64,000 bases of DNA from DASWTL01 sp966250385 (GTDB lineage Bacteria > Bacteroidota > Bacteroidia > Sphingobacteriales > Sphingobacteriaceae). The notes beneath the pieces were generated by a model, which did not search any database, was not told the DNA's origin, and saw nothing but the letters and a program-made list of their open reading frames with translations. The first letter of the stretch is position 1. Each line of letters starts with the position of its first letter. Shown piece by piece: positions 14,977 to 25,393 of this stretch. The stretch spans positions 62,001 to 126,000 of the forward strand of contig CBINHC010000004.1 in NCBI GenBank assembly GCA_966250385.1, written 5' to 3'. Both the position numbers and the translations under genes were made by a program.

Positions 14977-17295
14977 ATGAGTAAGACTAATCGTAAGAAG
15001 GACGCACTGGAATACCATGCACAGGGCCGTCCCGGGAAAATACAGGTAATACCAACCAAACCGACAAATTCTCAGCGTGATCTGGCCCTTGCTTACTCTC
15101 CGGGAGTTGCAGAGCCTTGTTTGAAGATTGCCGAAAATACAGATGACGTATATAAATATACCGCCAAGGGCAACCTGGTTGCCGTGATCAGTAACGGTAC
15201 CGCCGTTCTCGGACTGGGGGACATCGGGCCGGAAGCCAGCAAGCCGGTCATGGAAGGAAAGGGCGTGCTGTTCAAGATATTCGCCGATATCGACGTATTT
15301 GACCTGGAACTGAACACCAAGGACGTTGATGAATTCATCCGGACCGTAAAAGCACTGGAGCCAACGTTCGGCGGCGTGAATCTTGAGGACATCAAGGCGC
15401 CGGAGTGTTTCGAGATCGAACGCCGGCTGAAAGAGGAAATGAATATTCCGGTCATGCATGATGACCAGCATGGTACGGCGATCATTTCGGCGGCGGCACT
15501 GCTGAATGCCTGTGAGCTTCAGAAGAAGAAGCTTGACAAGGTTAAGATCGTGGTGAACGGAGCAGGCGCTGCGGCGATCTCCTGTTCACGCCTGTATGTC
15601 AGCATCGGGGCAAAGAAGGAAAACATCATCATGATTGACCGGTCCGGCGTTATCCGCCGCGACCGCCCGAACCTGGATGCGACCAAGGCGGAGTTTGCAA
15701 CGAGCCGGAACTGCAATACCCTGGAAGAAGCGATCAAGGATTCGGACGTGTTCATCGGTCTTTCTTCCGCGAACGTCCTGTCTGCCGAAATGCTGAAAAC
15801 CATGGCGAAGAATCCGATCGTGTTTGCCATGGCGAACCCGGATCCGGAGATCGCCTATGAGCTGGCGATCAAGACCCGGAAGGATATCATCATGGCTACC
15901 GGCCGTTCCGATTATCCGAACCAGGTCAACAACGTTCTCGGATTCCCGTATATTTTCCGGGGAGCGCTGGATGTCCGTGCCCGGTCCATCAATGAAGAGA
16001 TGAAACTGGCTGCGGTACACGCCATTGCCAACCTGACCCGGAAAGCGGTTCCTGAAACCGTAAATCTTGCCTATAATACCACCAACCTCAAGTTCGGGAA
16101 GGATTATATCATACCTAAGCCGCTTGATTTCCGCCTGATCACGGAAGTATCCGTTGCCGTGGCCAAAGCGGCGATCGATTCCGGCGTTGCGCGCAAGCAG
16201 ATCACGGACTGGGATGCGTACAGGGAAGAGCTGAAGTCCAGACTCGGCAAGGACGACGCCCTGCTTCGTGCCGTGTCCAATAAAGCCAAGGCCGCCCCTA
16301 AACGGGTGGTATTTGCCGAGGCTGACAATTATAAGATCCTCAAAGCCGCCCAGATCGTCAAGGACGACGGCATCGCTATACCGATCCTGCTGGGAAACCG
16401 CGAAAAGATCAGTCAGATCATCGAGGAGCACCAGCTCGATCTTGCCGGCGTGCAGATCCTGGATCCGTACCAGGAGACCGAAAAGCTGAACAAGTATGCA
16501 GAATTCCTGTACCAGAAGCGCCAGCGCAAAGGCATCAACCTGTTCAAGGCTCAGAAACTCATGCGGGACCGGAATTACTTCGGCGCGTCCATGGTACAGT
16601 TCGGTGAAGCCGATGCCCTGATCTCGGGGCTGACCAAAAACTATGCGACGACTGTCCGTCCGGCGCTCCAGATCATCGGAACGGAAGCCGGGGTGAACCG
16701 TGTGGCGGGCATGTACATGATGCTTACCAAGAAGGGGCCCGTATTCTTCGGGGATACCACGGTGAACGTCAATCCGACCGTCGATGAGCTGGTGGATATA
16801 ACCGTTCTGATCGACCGGTCCGTGCGCAAGTTCAACATAAGTCCGCGGATCGGCATCCTTTCCTATTCCAACTTCGGTTCGAACGACGGTCCGGTGCCTG
16901 AAAAGACCCGTGAAGCCGTTCGGTTGCTGCACGAGAAGCATCCTCAGATCCTGGTGGATGGCGAGATGCAGGCCAACTTTGCGATCAATGTGGACCTGCT
17001 GAAGGACAACTACCCGTTCAGTACCATCAACGGCGCTCCGGCTAACACGCTGGTCTTCCCTAACCTGGAATCCGGCAATATTGCCTATAAGCTGCTGCAG
17101 GAACTGGGTGACGCGGATGCAGTCGGTCCGATCCTCCTGGGTCTGAACAAACCCGTTCATATCCTCCAGCTCGGAAGCTCGGTGCGTGAGATCGTCAATA
17201 TGGTCACCATTGCGGTTGTCGACGTCCAGGCCAAGGAGGAAGAATTGCTGAAATCAAGTCAGAGAAGGGGACTCTTCAACAGGGTTCTGAAATAA
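14977..17295 (+). CDS. maeB: NADP-dependent malic enzyme with phosphotransacetylase-like domain
   Basis: A 772-residue fusion typical of MaeB. The N-terminal malic domain and NAD(P) domain (about 1-425) show LALAYSPGVAEPC, DIDVFDLEL, MPVMHDDQHGTA-like (PVMHDDQHGTA) and VVNGAGAAAISCSRLY. The C-terminal part (about 430-765) is a phosphate acetyl/butyryltransferase-like domain (KRVVFAEADNYKILKAA, GLTKNYATTVRPALQIIG, GDTTVNVNPT). It decarboxylates malate to pyruvate with NADP reduction; the PTA-like domain is usually regulatory (acetyl-CoA) and not catalytic. ATG start at 14977. ruvA begins 9 bp after the stop. Confidence 0.97.
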   Translation: MSKTNRKKDALEYHAQGRPGKIQVIPTKPTNSQRDLALAYSPGVAEPCLKIAENTDDVYKYTAKGNLVAVISNGTAVLGLGDIGPEASKPVMEGKGVLFKIFADIDVFDLELNTKDVDEFIRTVKALEPTFGGVNLEDIKAPECFEIERRLKEEMNIPVMHDDQHGTAIISAAALLNACELQKKKLDKVKIVVNGAGAAAISCSRLYVSIGAKKENIIMIDRSGVIRRDRPNLDATKAEFATSRNCNTLEEAIKDSDVFIGLSSANVLSAEMLKTMAKNPIVFAMANPDPEIAYELAIKTRKDIIMATGRSDYPNQVNNVLGFPYIFRGALDVRARSINEEMKLAAVHAIANLTRKAVPETVNLAYNTTNLKFGKDYIIPKPLDFRLITEVSVAVAKAAIDSGVARKQITDWDAYREELKSRLGKDDALLRAVSNKAKAAPKRVVFAEADNYKILKAAQIVKDDGIAIPILLGNREKISQIIEEHQLDLAGVQILDPYQETEKLNKYAEFLYQKRQRKGINLFKAQKLMRDRNYFGASMVQFGEADALISGLTKNYATTVRPALQIIGTEAGVNRVAGMYMMLTKKGPVFFGDTTVNVNPTVDELVDITVLIDRSVRKFNISPRIGILSYSNFGSNDGPVPEKTREAVRLLHEKHPQILVDGEMQANFAINVDLLKDNYPFSTINGAPANTLVFPNLESGNIAYKLLQELGDADAVGPILLGLNKPVHILQLGSSVREIVNMVTIAVVDVQAKEEELLKSSQRRGLFNRVLK

Positions 17296-17304
17296 CATAA
17301 AAGC

Positions 17305-17889
17305 ATGTACGCATATATTGACGGTAAACTGGCGTTCAAGTCGCCGACCATGGTCGTTATTGAGGCCGGTGGGATCGGCTACCAGCTGCACATCTCGTTG
17401 AATACGTACGGAAATTTAAAGGAGGGTGAGCGCTGTAAACTTTATACATGGCTGCATGTAAAGGAGGACGCTCACACTCTTTATGGTTTTGCGGATGAAG
17501 GGGAACGGAAACTGTTCCTGCATCTGATCTCGGTGTCCGGCATCGGGCCGGCAACCTGCCGGATGATGCTTTCTTCGATTACTCCGGCTGAAATACAGAC
17601 CGCAATCGTCAAAGGCGACGTGCCGGTCATTCAGCGCATCAAGGGCATCGGTCCCAAATCAGCCCAGCGGATTATCCTGGAACTGCAGGATAAACTGAAA
17701 AAGGAAGGATCCGACTCATTAATTTCTATCCCGCAATATACTACAGCGAGGGAAGAAGCGTTATCTGCTCTGATCATGCTCGGCTTTGCTAAGGGGGTCG
17801 CGGAGAAGAGTTTAGATCAGGTAATCAAGGCTGGCGAGGCGAATTTATCTGTTGAGCAATTGATAAAATCTGCGCTTAAAAGCTTATAA
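17305..17889 (+). CDS. ruvA: Holliday junction branch migration protein RuvA
   Basis: A 194-residue RuvA: an N-terminal OB-fold (MYAYIDGKLAFKSPT, about 1-62), tandem helix-hairpin-helix motifs (SVSGIGPATCRMML and IKGIGPKSAQRIILEL, about 72-130), and a C-terminal RuvB-binding three-helix domain (EEALSALIMLGFAKG, about 148-194). RuvA tetramers hold the four-way junction for RuvB. It follows maeB by 9 bp and precedes sprA by 27 bp. ruvC is separate at 52 kb. Confidence 0.97.
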   Translation: MYAYIDGKLAFKSPTMVVIEAGGIGYQLHISLNTYGNLKEGERCKLYTWLHVKEDAHTLYGFADEGERKLFLHLISVSGIGPATCRMMLSSITPAEIQTAIVKGDVPVIQRIKGIGPKSAQRIILELQDKLKKEGSDSLISIPQYTTAREEALSALIMLGFAKGVAEKSLDQVIKAGEANLSVEQLIKSALKSL

Positions 17890-17916
17890 TTACTATAACA
17901 AAATTATTCAGGGGGT

Positions 17917-20900
17917 TTGGAAAAGATTTCTGCTTTTTATTTCAGAAAAGTACTGGGACTTGTTATGATTTTTTGCGCGGTCCAGGCTTATGGTCAGGAC
18001 ACGCAGCCAAAAACCGACAGCACCAGGTCTCCCTTCCCCTACAAAGATTCCAAAACACCCAGGCTCACCCCCGAAAAAGGCCTGATTCTGCCGCCCCCGT
18101 CCAACGTTCAGCGCAGCGTTGACTTTGATCCCATTACCCGGCGGTACATCATCCGCGAAAAGATCGGCGACATGTTCTACCGGCAGCCGCTCTATCTTTC
18201 GATCGAAGAATACCAGAAGTACGAAAATGAGCAGATCAAAAGGGCCTACTGGAAGCAGCTGAGCGATAAGCCGGTCGCTGAAGCAAGAGAGCCCGGGTTC
18301 ATTCCGCAGGTGACCATCAACAGCCGGTCCTTCGACCGTATCTTCGGCGGGTCGACCATCGACATCAGGCCACAGGGCTCGGCCGATCTGACCTTCTCGG
18401 GCAAGCTGAATAAGAACGAGAATCCGCTGTTCAATGAACACCAGCGTTTCCAGGGCAACTTCGATTTTGATCAGCGGATCCAGATGAATCTCGTCGGCCA
18501 GATCGGAGACAAGCTCCGGATCAGCACGAATTACAATACCGAGGCCCAGTTCGATTTTGAGAATCAGGTGAAGGTCGATTACACCGGCAAAGAAGATGAG
18601 ATCATTAAGAAGATCGAAGCCGGGAACGTCAACCTGCCCCTGAATTCAACGCTGATCTCCGGAAGCCAGGCGCTGTTCGGGCTGAAGACCCAGCTGCAGT
18701 TCGGCCGGATGAATGTGACGAGCGTTTTTTCGCAGCAGAAATCCCAGCAGAAGGAGATCACGATCACCAACGGCTCCCAGCAGAACGAGTTCCGGATCTC
18801 CGCGGATAACTACGAAGCGAACAAGCATTTCTTTCTGGCCCAGTATTTCCGCCAGAACTATAACCGGGCGATGGCCAACATTCCCATAATCACGAGCCAG
18901 GTGAACATCACCAGGATCGAGGTCTGGGTTACCAACCGGTCCGGAAGCACGACGGATTCGCGCGATATCCTCGCGTTCATGGACCTGGGGGAAAATCAGC
19001 CGTACAACACGGCGCTGATCCAGGGAGGCCCGGGTTTTTCATCATACCCCGCAGGCTTTTCCGGCCCCGGATTTGAGCAGCAGTCCAATACCTTGCTGCA
19101 GAACCTCCCCGCCGGCGTCCGGCTGACGAACAGCAACGACGTCATCTCTTATTTCCAGGGAAGCGGAGGCACCGATCACTATTCCAAGCTGACCTATGCG
19201 AGGAAACTGACCGATAAGGAATTTACGGTGCACCCGCAGCTGGGCTATATCTCCCTGAACAGCGCGCTGAACACCGATGAAGTGCTGGCCGTCGCTTACC
19301 GGTACACGGTCAACGGCGTCGAATATCAGGTAGGGGAGTTCGCCTCTGATGTCCCGGTCAATGCGGCAGCTCCGACCGTGCTTTATGTAAAGCTACTGAA
19401 GAACGAGACCATCAAAACGAACCTTCCCACCTGGGACCTGATGATGAAGAACATTTATTCGCTCGGCGCCTATCAGGTGAGCAGGTCGGATTTCAGGCTG
19501 AATATCTTTCGGCTGGACGAAAGTACAGGGGTCGAGAAACCCCAGATCACGGAGGGACGGCAGACCAGCGGGAAGCTCTGGCTGCAGGTGACCAATGTCG
19601 ATAATCTGAACCAATCGAATGACCGTCGCCCGGACGGCTTCTTCGATTTTGTGGAAGGGGTGACGATCGATCCGGTGAACGGGAGGATCACGTTTCCGCT
19701 GGTTGAGCCGTTCGGATCAGACCTGCGGGCGCAATTCGATCCGGTCACGGAAAGTGCGCTTATTGACAAGTATGTTTTCCAGCCCTTATATGATTCCACC
19801 AAGGTGGTCGCCCAGCAGTATTTCCCAAAACAGAACCGGTATGTCATCCGCGGAACCTACCAGTCCCAGACGAGTTCGGAATTCCAGCTGAACGCGATCA
19901 ATATTCCGCCGGGGTCGGTCCAGGTGGTTGCAGGTACCCTGCCGCTGCAGGAAGGTGCTGATTTTACAGTGGATTATAATATCGGGCGGGTTCGCATTCT
20001 GAACCAGGCCCTGCTGAATTCCGGTCAGCCGATACGGATCAAGCTTGAGAATAACGAACTCTTCGGCCTGCAGCAGCGGTCTCTTTTCGGTACCCGGTTC
20101 GACTATCATCTGAACAATAAGGTCAACCTCGGGGGAACGCTGATGAGGCTGACGGAGAAGCCGCTTACGCAGAAGGTCAATATCGGGGAGGAGGCGATCG
20201 CCAATACGATCTGGGGGATGGACCTGAACTATAACTCAGACTCGCGATGGCTGACCCGGATGGTGGATAAACTGCCCTTTATCGCCACCAAGGAACCCTC
20301 ATCGATCACATTCAGCGGCGAATTTGCTCACCTCATTCCCGGCCATCCGAATGCCCTGAACTTTGCCGGAGGCCGGAACGGAACCAGTTACCTGGATGAC
20401 TTTGAGGCCAGCCGGTCGGTTGTTGATATCAAGAGCCCGATCAGCTGGCAGATCTCGGGAACTCCCCAGATGTTTCCTGAATCGGAGCTGACCAATGACC
20501 TGGCCTACGGGTATAACCGCGCCCTGCTGTCCTTTTATACGATAGACCCGATCTTTTTCCCGAGCCGGAGTAATTCCAGCACGCCTTCGAATATCCGGAA
20601 CGACCGGAACCAGTTGTCCAATCACTATGCGCGCGAGGTGTTTGAAAAGGAGGTGTTCCCGTTCAAGGAATCGGCTACCGGCCTGCCCCTGACGCTTCCG
20701 ACCCTTGATCTGGCGTATTACCCGAACGTCCGGGGCCCGTACAACTTTACCACCAGCGGCGTTAACCCGGACGGAACGCTGGCGAATCCGAGAAGCCGCT
20801 GGGGCGGCATGTTCCGCCGCCTGGAGAGCAACGACTTCGAGGCGCTGAACATTGAATTCATCGAGTTCTGGATGCTGGATCCCTTCATCTATAAGCCGAA

Positions 20901-23900
20901 CAGCTCGGGCGGCGATCTCTATTTCAACCTGGGGAATATTTCAGAAGACATCCTGAAGGACGGTCGTAAATCCCTGGAGAACGGCCTGCCATCGGATAGC
21001 GACCCCTCCAAGTTTGATGTGACCAACTGGGGCCGGGTGCCGAAGACCCAGCCGGTCACCCAGGCTTTCGACAACAACCCGGATGTCCGCCGGCTTCAGG
21101 ACGTCGGCCTGGACGGGCTAAGCGACGAGAATGAGCGGACGCATTTCGGCGAGTTCATTGCCCGGGCCCGCGCGCAGCTGACTCCGTCGGCTGTTGCCGA
21201 ACTGGAGCGCGATCCGGCGTCCGATAACTTCGTTTATTACCGGGGAACGCAGCTGGACCAGGCCGGTGCGGGTATCCTGCAGCGGTATAAGCGCTATAAC
21301 GGTACGGAGGGTAACTCCAGGACTCCCCAGCAATCCCTTGAGGAGGTCGGAGTTGAGAATTCGGCGGCTACTTCCCTGCCTGATGGGGAAGACATCAACC
21401 GCGATAACAACTCGACCAAGGCTGACGAATACTTCCAGTACCGGGTTTCCATACGGCCCCAGGACCTGGCCGTCGTGGGCAGGAACTATATAACGGACAT
21501 TGTTCCGGCGACGGTCAAACTGCCGAACGGGAGGTCCGAGACCGTCCGATGGATCCAGTTCAAGGTGCCGATTTCAGACATCCAGGCCCGGGTAGGCGGG
21601 ATCCAGGACTTCAAGTCCATCCGGTTCATCCGGATGTTCACCACGGACTTCGCCGATACGACGATCATGCGTCTGGCCAAGTTACAGCTGGTTCGCGGCG
21701 AATGGAGAAGATTCAATGCGCAGAACAGCCCGGGAAGCGTGATTGCGGACCCTGCGCTGATCAATCCCGGACCGGACAATTCGGTCCTTGAGGTTACCAC
21801 CGTCAATATCGAGGAGAACGGCAAACGTTCGCCAATCCCCTATGTAGTTCCCCCGGGCATCGAGCGGGAGCGGGACTTCAGCAATTTCCGGGGCGACACC
21901 CGCCAGAATGAACAGTCCCTGGCACTGAATGTCCGCAACCTGCGGGACGGATACGGGCGTGCCGCTTTCCGGAGTACCTTCAACGATTTCCGGTCATACC
22001 GCCGCATCGAAATGTTCGTCCATGCCGAAGGCGAGCAGCTCCGCGACCGCGATATTTCGGCCTTCCTGAGGATCGGGACGGACAACCAGGATAATTACTA
22101 CGAATATGAGGTGCCCCTGAAAATCACAAATCCCGGTTCACGGGACCCGTATGCGATCTGGCCCGACGAGAACAGGATGGATATTGAAGTCCGGCTGTTC
22201 CAGGAAGCGAAAGCCGCCCGGAACAATGCGCAGCTGAACGGACAGCCGTGGCCGGTAAACGTTCCGTTCACGTACATTACCGGATCCAACCGGATCACCG
22301 TACTGGGTCAGCCGGATCTGAGCAAGGTCCGTGTCTATATGCTGGGAGTGCGCAATCCCCTGCGGACTGCCGCGACCTCGGGACAGGATGACGGACTGGA
22401 CAAGAGCGCACAGGTCTGGTTCAACGAACTTCGGCTGACCGAGTTTGACGAACGCGGCGGATGGGCGGGAACCGCACGTCTGAACGCGAAGCTTGCGGAT
22501 TTCGCCGACGTCACCATATCCGGAAGCAAGAGCACCTACGGTTTCGGCTCTATTGACCGGAGGGTCAGCGAACGCAACCGTACGGATGACAAGCTATTCG
22601 ACATTTCCTCCAGTATGGAGCTAGGAAAGGTCTTCCCCGAAAGAACGGGGATCAAGATCCCGATGTTCATCAATGTGTCTTCCCAGGTGGCCACGCCCCA
22701 GTACGATCCGGGAACACAGGATGTGGAGCTTAAGACCGCCTTAAAGAATGCCGGCAAAAAGGAGCGGGATTCGATCCGGTTCAATGCGGAGGACTTCACC
22801 ACCCGGCGGAGTATCAACTTTACGAATGTCCGGAAGATCAAGACCGACCCGAACGCAAAAAACCACCTCTGGGATATTGAGAACTGGAGCGGCACCTACG
22901 CGTACACCGAATACAATCACCGGGATTTTATCAATGCTAATTCCATCCAGAAGAACTACCGTGCCGGTCTGGCCTACAACTTCAGCCAGCAGCCGAAGTC
23001 GGTCACGCCGTTCGATAAGATCATACGGTCCAATATGCTGGCCCTGCTGAGAGATTTCAACTTCAGCCTGCTGCCTTCGGTCCTGAATTTTCGTATCGAC
23101 GTGGACCGGTTGTATTCTGAAAACTCGCTGCGGGATAATGATCCCAATAATTTTATCCCGGTATCCACGACGTTCAATAAGAACTTCCAGATGTCCAGGC
23201 TCTATGGTATTAGCTGGAACCTCACCAAATCCGTGCAGCTGGATTTCAATGCGACCAATTATGCCGTGATCGATGAGCCGGAGGGCCGGATCAGCGGCCT
23301 GGCGCGGGATACCATCTGGAACAATCTGAGAAAGCTCGGACGTACCACCGATTACAATCATAATCTGAATATAACCTACAACGTTCCGCTCAACAAGATT
23401 CCGGGACTTGACTGGATCACCCTGGCTGCCCGCTACGGCTCCAGCTTCAACTGGAGGGGAGAACCGCTGCTGACCCTGCGGGATCCGGACCTGGATTTTG
23501 GTAACTCGATCCAGAATTCCCGGGTAATGCAGCTGAACCCGAACCTCAGTTTCTCGGCATTGTACAACAAGTTCGGATTCATTCGCCGGGCAAACGACCC
23601 GAATTACGACAACGCTGCCGGACAGTTCCTGGTCAATCTGCTGACCGGTATAAGAACCGTCAGCGGCGCCTATACCCGGACGCAGGGTACGACCCTGCCG
23701 GGATATCTCCCCACCACGACGATCCTGGGCCAGAGCCTCGACGCCAACGCACCGGGCTGGGACTTCCTTTTCGGCAGCCAGGGGGATATCCGTCCCCGGG
23801 CGATCGCAAATGGCTGGATCACCCGTGATTCCCTGCAGAACCAGCTCTATATCAACTCCGACCGGCAGGATATGCGATTCCGAGCGGTCGTGGAACCGGT

Positions 23901-24966
23901 CCGGGACCTGCAGATCGAGTTAAGCGCCGTTAAAAGCAGCAACTTCAATTACGCCACCAATTTCAAGTTTGTTCCGTCCGCCAACAGCTTTGAAAGCCTG
24001 AGCCCGGTCACCAGCGGGGACTACAGCATTTCCTTCTTTTCGCTTCGGACCGCTTTTAAAGAACATGGCGGCGCTGCCGGACTGTTCAGGCAGTTCGAAA
24101 ATAACCGGTCCGTGATTTCGCAGCGACTGGGTGCCCGGAATCCCAACTCCGGTGGTATCCGGGACGGTTTTGCCGAGGGATATGGCGAGAACTCGCAGGA
24201 CGTGATCATACATTCATTCCTGGCCGCCTATACCGGGCGCGACGCGCATACGGTCCGGCTCAACCGCTTCCCTGCCATTCCGGTCCCTAACTGGCGGATC
24301 ACCTATAACGGCCTGAGCAAGTTCAGGATCTTCGAGGAGATCTTCTCCTCCTTCGACCTGAATCACAGCTACAACTCGACCTACAACGTGAACGGGTTCA
24401 ACTCGCTGGTCCGGTACCGTGAGAATAACGGTTTCGTCAATGTGCGTGACGCCAGCGGGAACTTCCTTCCGTTCTACCAGTTTGCCCAGGTTTCGCTGTT
24501 TGAACAGTTCGTTCCGTTACTGGGGCTCGATATGCGGTTCAGGAACAGCATGACGGCCAATCTGGAATACCGGAAGTCCCGGGCACTGAGCCTGAGCCTC
24601 TCCAACAGTCAGCTTGCCCGGCAGAACGATGAAGCCGTGACCTTTGGTTTGGGCTACCGGACGAACAAGTTCAGGTTCCCTTTCGGCCTCTTCAGTAATC
24701 TGAAAATGGATAATGACATGAACTTCAAACTGGACGTTGCGGTGAATGACCGGAAAACGGAGATTTACCGGTCCGGCGCGGATGAACCGGAGGTTTCCGC
24801 AGGAGCCCGGAACATTAGCCTGCGGCCTTCTGTTGACTACGTATTGAACCAGCGTTTCAATGTCCGGATGTTCTATGACGGCAGTATCACCCAGCCGTAC
24901 ACCTCCCAGACCTTTTACACCTCGTTCAGCAATTTCGGGGTGAGTCTCCGATTTACCTTACAATAA
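17917..24966 (+). CDS. sprA: cell surface protein SprA (type IX secretion outer-membrane translocon)
   Basis: A 2349-residue protein, the size expected for SprA, the very large 36-strand beta-barrel that forms the T9SS translocon and is needed for gliding in motile Bacteroidota. It starts at TTG 17917, giving a signal peptide ending near residue 27 (VQAYGQ). An ATG at 17965 would leave a short signal core. SprA-like features include YIIREKIGDMFYRQPLYLS near residue 85, the conserved FGGSTIDIRPQGSADLTFSG, repeated barrel strands rich in aromatic and NxS/T positions, YLDDFEASRS (about 825) and a terminal strand FSNFGVSLRFTLQ ending in an aromatic/polar pair suited to Bam recognition. The reading frame is intact over 7 kb. 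Other T9SS genes are not in the window. Confidence 0.95.
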   Translation: MEKISAFYFRKVLGLVMIFCAVQAYGQDTQPKTDSTRSPFPYKDSKTPRLTPEKGLILPPPSNVQRSVDFDPITRRYIIREKIGDMFYRQPLYLSIEEYQKYENEQIKRAYWKQLSDKPVAEAREPGFIPQVTINSRSFDRIFGGSTIDIRPQGSADLTFSGKLNKNENPLFNEHQRFQGNFDFDQRIQMNLVGQIGDKLRISTNYNTEAQFDFENQVKVDYTGKEDEIIKKIEAGNVNLPLNSTLISGSQALFGLKTQLQFGRMNVTSVFSQQKSQQKEITITNGSQQNEFRISADNYEANKHFFLAQYFRQNYNRAMANIPIITSQVNITRIEVWVTNRSGSTTDSRDILAFMDLGENQPYNTALIQGGPGFSSYPAGFSGPGFEQQSNTLLQNLPAGVRLTNSNDVISYFQGSGGTDHYSKLTYARKLTDKEFTVHPQLGYISLNSALNTDEVLAVAYRYTVNGVEYQVGEFASDVPVNAAAPTVLYVKLLKNETIKTNLPTWDLMMKNIYSLGAYQVSRSDFRLNIFRLDESTGVEKPQITEGRQTSGKLWLQVTNVDNLNQSNDRRPDGFFDFVEGVTIDPVNGRITFPLVEPFGSDLRAQFDPVTESALIDKYVFQPLYDSTKVVAQQYFPKQNRYVIRGTYQSQTSSEFQLNAINIPPGSVQVVAGTLPLQEGADFTVDYNIGRVRILNQALLNSGQPIRIKLENNELFGLQQRSLFGTRFDYHLNNKVNLGGTLMRLTEKPLTQKVNIGEEAIANTIWGMDLNYNSDSRWLTRMVDKLPFIATKEPSSITFSGEFAHLIPGHPNALNFAGGRNGTSYLDDFEASRSVVDIKSPISWQISGTPQMFPESELTNDLAYGYNRALLSFYTIDPIFFPSRSNSSTPSNIRNDRNQLSNHYAREVFEKEVFPFKESATGLPLTLPTLDLAYYPNVRGPYNFTTSGVNPDGTLANPRSRWGGMFRRLESNDFEALNIEFIEFWMLDPFIYKPNSSGGDLYFNLGNISEDILKDGRKSLENGLPSDSDPSKFDVTNWGRVPKTQPVTQAFDNNPDVRRLQDVGLDGLSDENERTHFGEFIARARAQLTPSAVAELERDPASDNFVYYRGTQLDQAGAGILQRYKRYNGTEGNSRTPQQSLEEVGVENSAATSLPDGEDINRDNNSTKADEYFQYRVSIRPQDLAVVGRNYITDIVPATVKLPNGRSETVRWIQFKVPISDIQARVGGIQDFKSIRFIRMFTTDFADTTIMRLAKLQLVRGEWRRFNAQNSPGSVIADPALINPGPDNSVLEVTTVNIEENGKRSPIPYVVPPGIERERDFSNFRGDTRQNEQSLALNVRNLRDGYGRAAFRSTFNDFRSYRRIEMFVHAEGEQLRDRDISAFLRIGTDNQDNYYEYEVPLKITNPGSRDPYAIWPDENRMDIEVRLFQEAKAARNNAQLNGQPWPVNVPFTYITGSNRITVLGQPDLSKVRVYMLGVRNPLRTAATSGQDDGLDKSAQVWFNELRLTEFDERGGWAGTARLNAKLADFADVTISGSKSTYGFGSIDRRVSERNRTDDKLFDISSSMELGKVFPERTGIKIPMFINVSSQVATPQYDPGTQDVELKTALKNAGKKERDSIRFNAEDFTTRRSINFTNVRKIKTDPNAKNHLWDIENWSGTYAYTEYNHRDFINANSIQKNYRAGLAYNFSQQPKSVTPFDKIIRSNMLALLRDFNFSLLPSVLNFRIDVDRLYSENSLRDNDPNNFIPVSTTFNKNFQMSRLYGISWNLTKSVQLDFNATNYAVIDEPEGRISGLARDTIWNNLRKLGRTTDYNHNLNITYNVPLNKIPGLDWITLAARYGSSFNWRGEPLLTLRDPDLDFGNSIQNSRVMQLNPNLSFSALYNKFGFIRRANDPNYDNAAGQFLVNLLTGIRTVSGAYTRTQGTTLPGYLPTTTILGQSLDANAPGWDFLFGSQGDIRPRAIANGWITRDSLQNQLYINSDRQDMRFRAVVEPVRDLQIELSAVKSSNFNYATNFKFVPSANSFESLSPVTSGDYSISFFSLRTAFKEHGGAAGLFRQFENNRSVISQRLGARNPNSGGIRDGFAEGYGENSQDVIIHSFLAAYTGRDAHTVRLNRFPAIPVPNWRITYNGLSKFRIFEEIFSSFDLNHSYNSTYNVNGFNSLVRYRENNGFVNVRDASGNFLPFYQFAQVSLFEQFVPLLGLDMRFRNSMTANLEYRKSRALSLSLSNSQLARQNDEAVTFGLGYRTNKFRFPFGLFSNLKMDNDMNFKLDVAVNDRKTEIYRSGADEPEVSAGARNISLRPSVDYVLNQRFNVRMFYDGSITQPYTSQTFYTSFSNFGVSLRFTLQ

Positions 24967-25012
24967 CAGCTATTTGAAACAAAAGCTTATTTTTGGCAAA
25001 AACTTGGATAAA

Positions 25013-25393
25013 ATGAATTTCCCATCTGAATTAAAGTACACCAAAGATCACGAGTGGATCAGGGTCGAGGGTAACACCGCCTACATTGGCATTACAGAAT
25101 TTGCGCAGCGTGAATTAGGTGACATCGTTTATGTCGATATCAACACGGTTGGCAAAGAGGTTTCTCAGGAAGAGGTATTCGGAACGGTGGAAGCGGTGAA
25201 AACTGTTTCTGATCTGTTCATGCCGATCACAGCCACCGTTTCTGAGGTCAACGGAAAACTGGATGCGAATCCGGAGCTGGTCAATCAGGATCCCTATGGT
25301 GACGGATGGATGGTGAAAGTTGAGGTTTCTGATGCTTCCCAGCTTGACGGCCTGCTGTCTGCTGAAGAATATAAGTCGCAAATAGGAGTTTAA
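25013..25393 (+). CDS. gcvH: glycine cleavage system H protein
   Basis: A 126-residue lipoyl carrier protein. The start MNFPSELKYTKDHEWI is the family N-terminus (ATG at 25013); an upstream in-frame start would add 13 residues. The lipoylated Lys lies in TVEAVKTVSDL near residue 63. It shuttles the aminomethyl group among GcvP, GcvT and GcvL. gcvT is 32 kb away at 57.0 kb. The stop overlaps the ATG of the next gene by one base (TAATG), indicating coupling. Confidence 0.97.
   Translation: MNFPSELKYTKDHEWIRVEGNTAYIGITEFAQRELGDIVYVDINTVGKEVSQEEVFGTVEAVKTVSDLFMPITATVSEVNGKLDANPELVNQDPYGDGWMVKVEVSDASQLDGLLSAEEYKSQIGV

Noticed and set aside
15586..17160. 524-codon open frame on the minus strand, opposite maeB
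   Set aside because: It is fully antisense to a clear maeB gene. Its composition (His, Arg, Asp rich) matches a shadow of GC-biased third positions.
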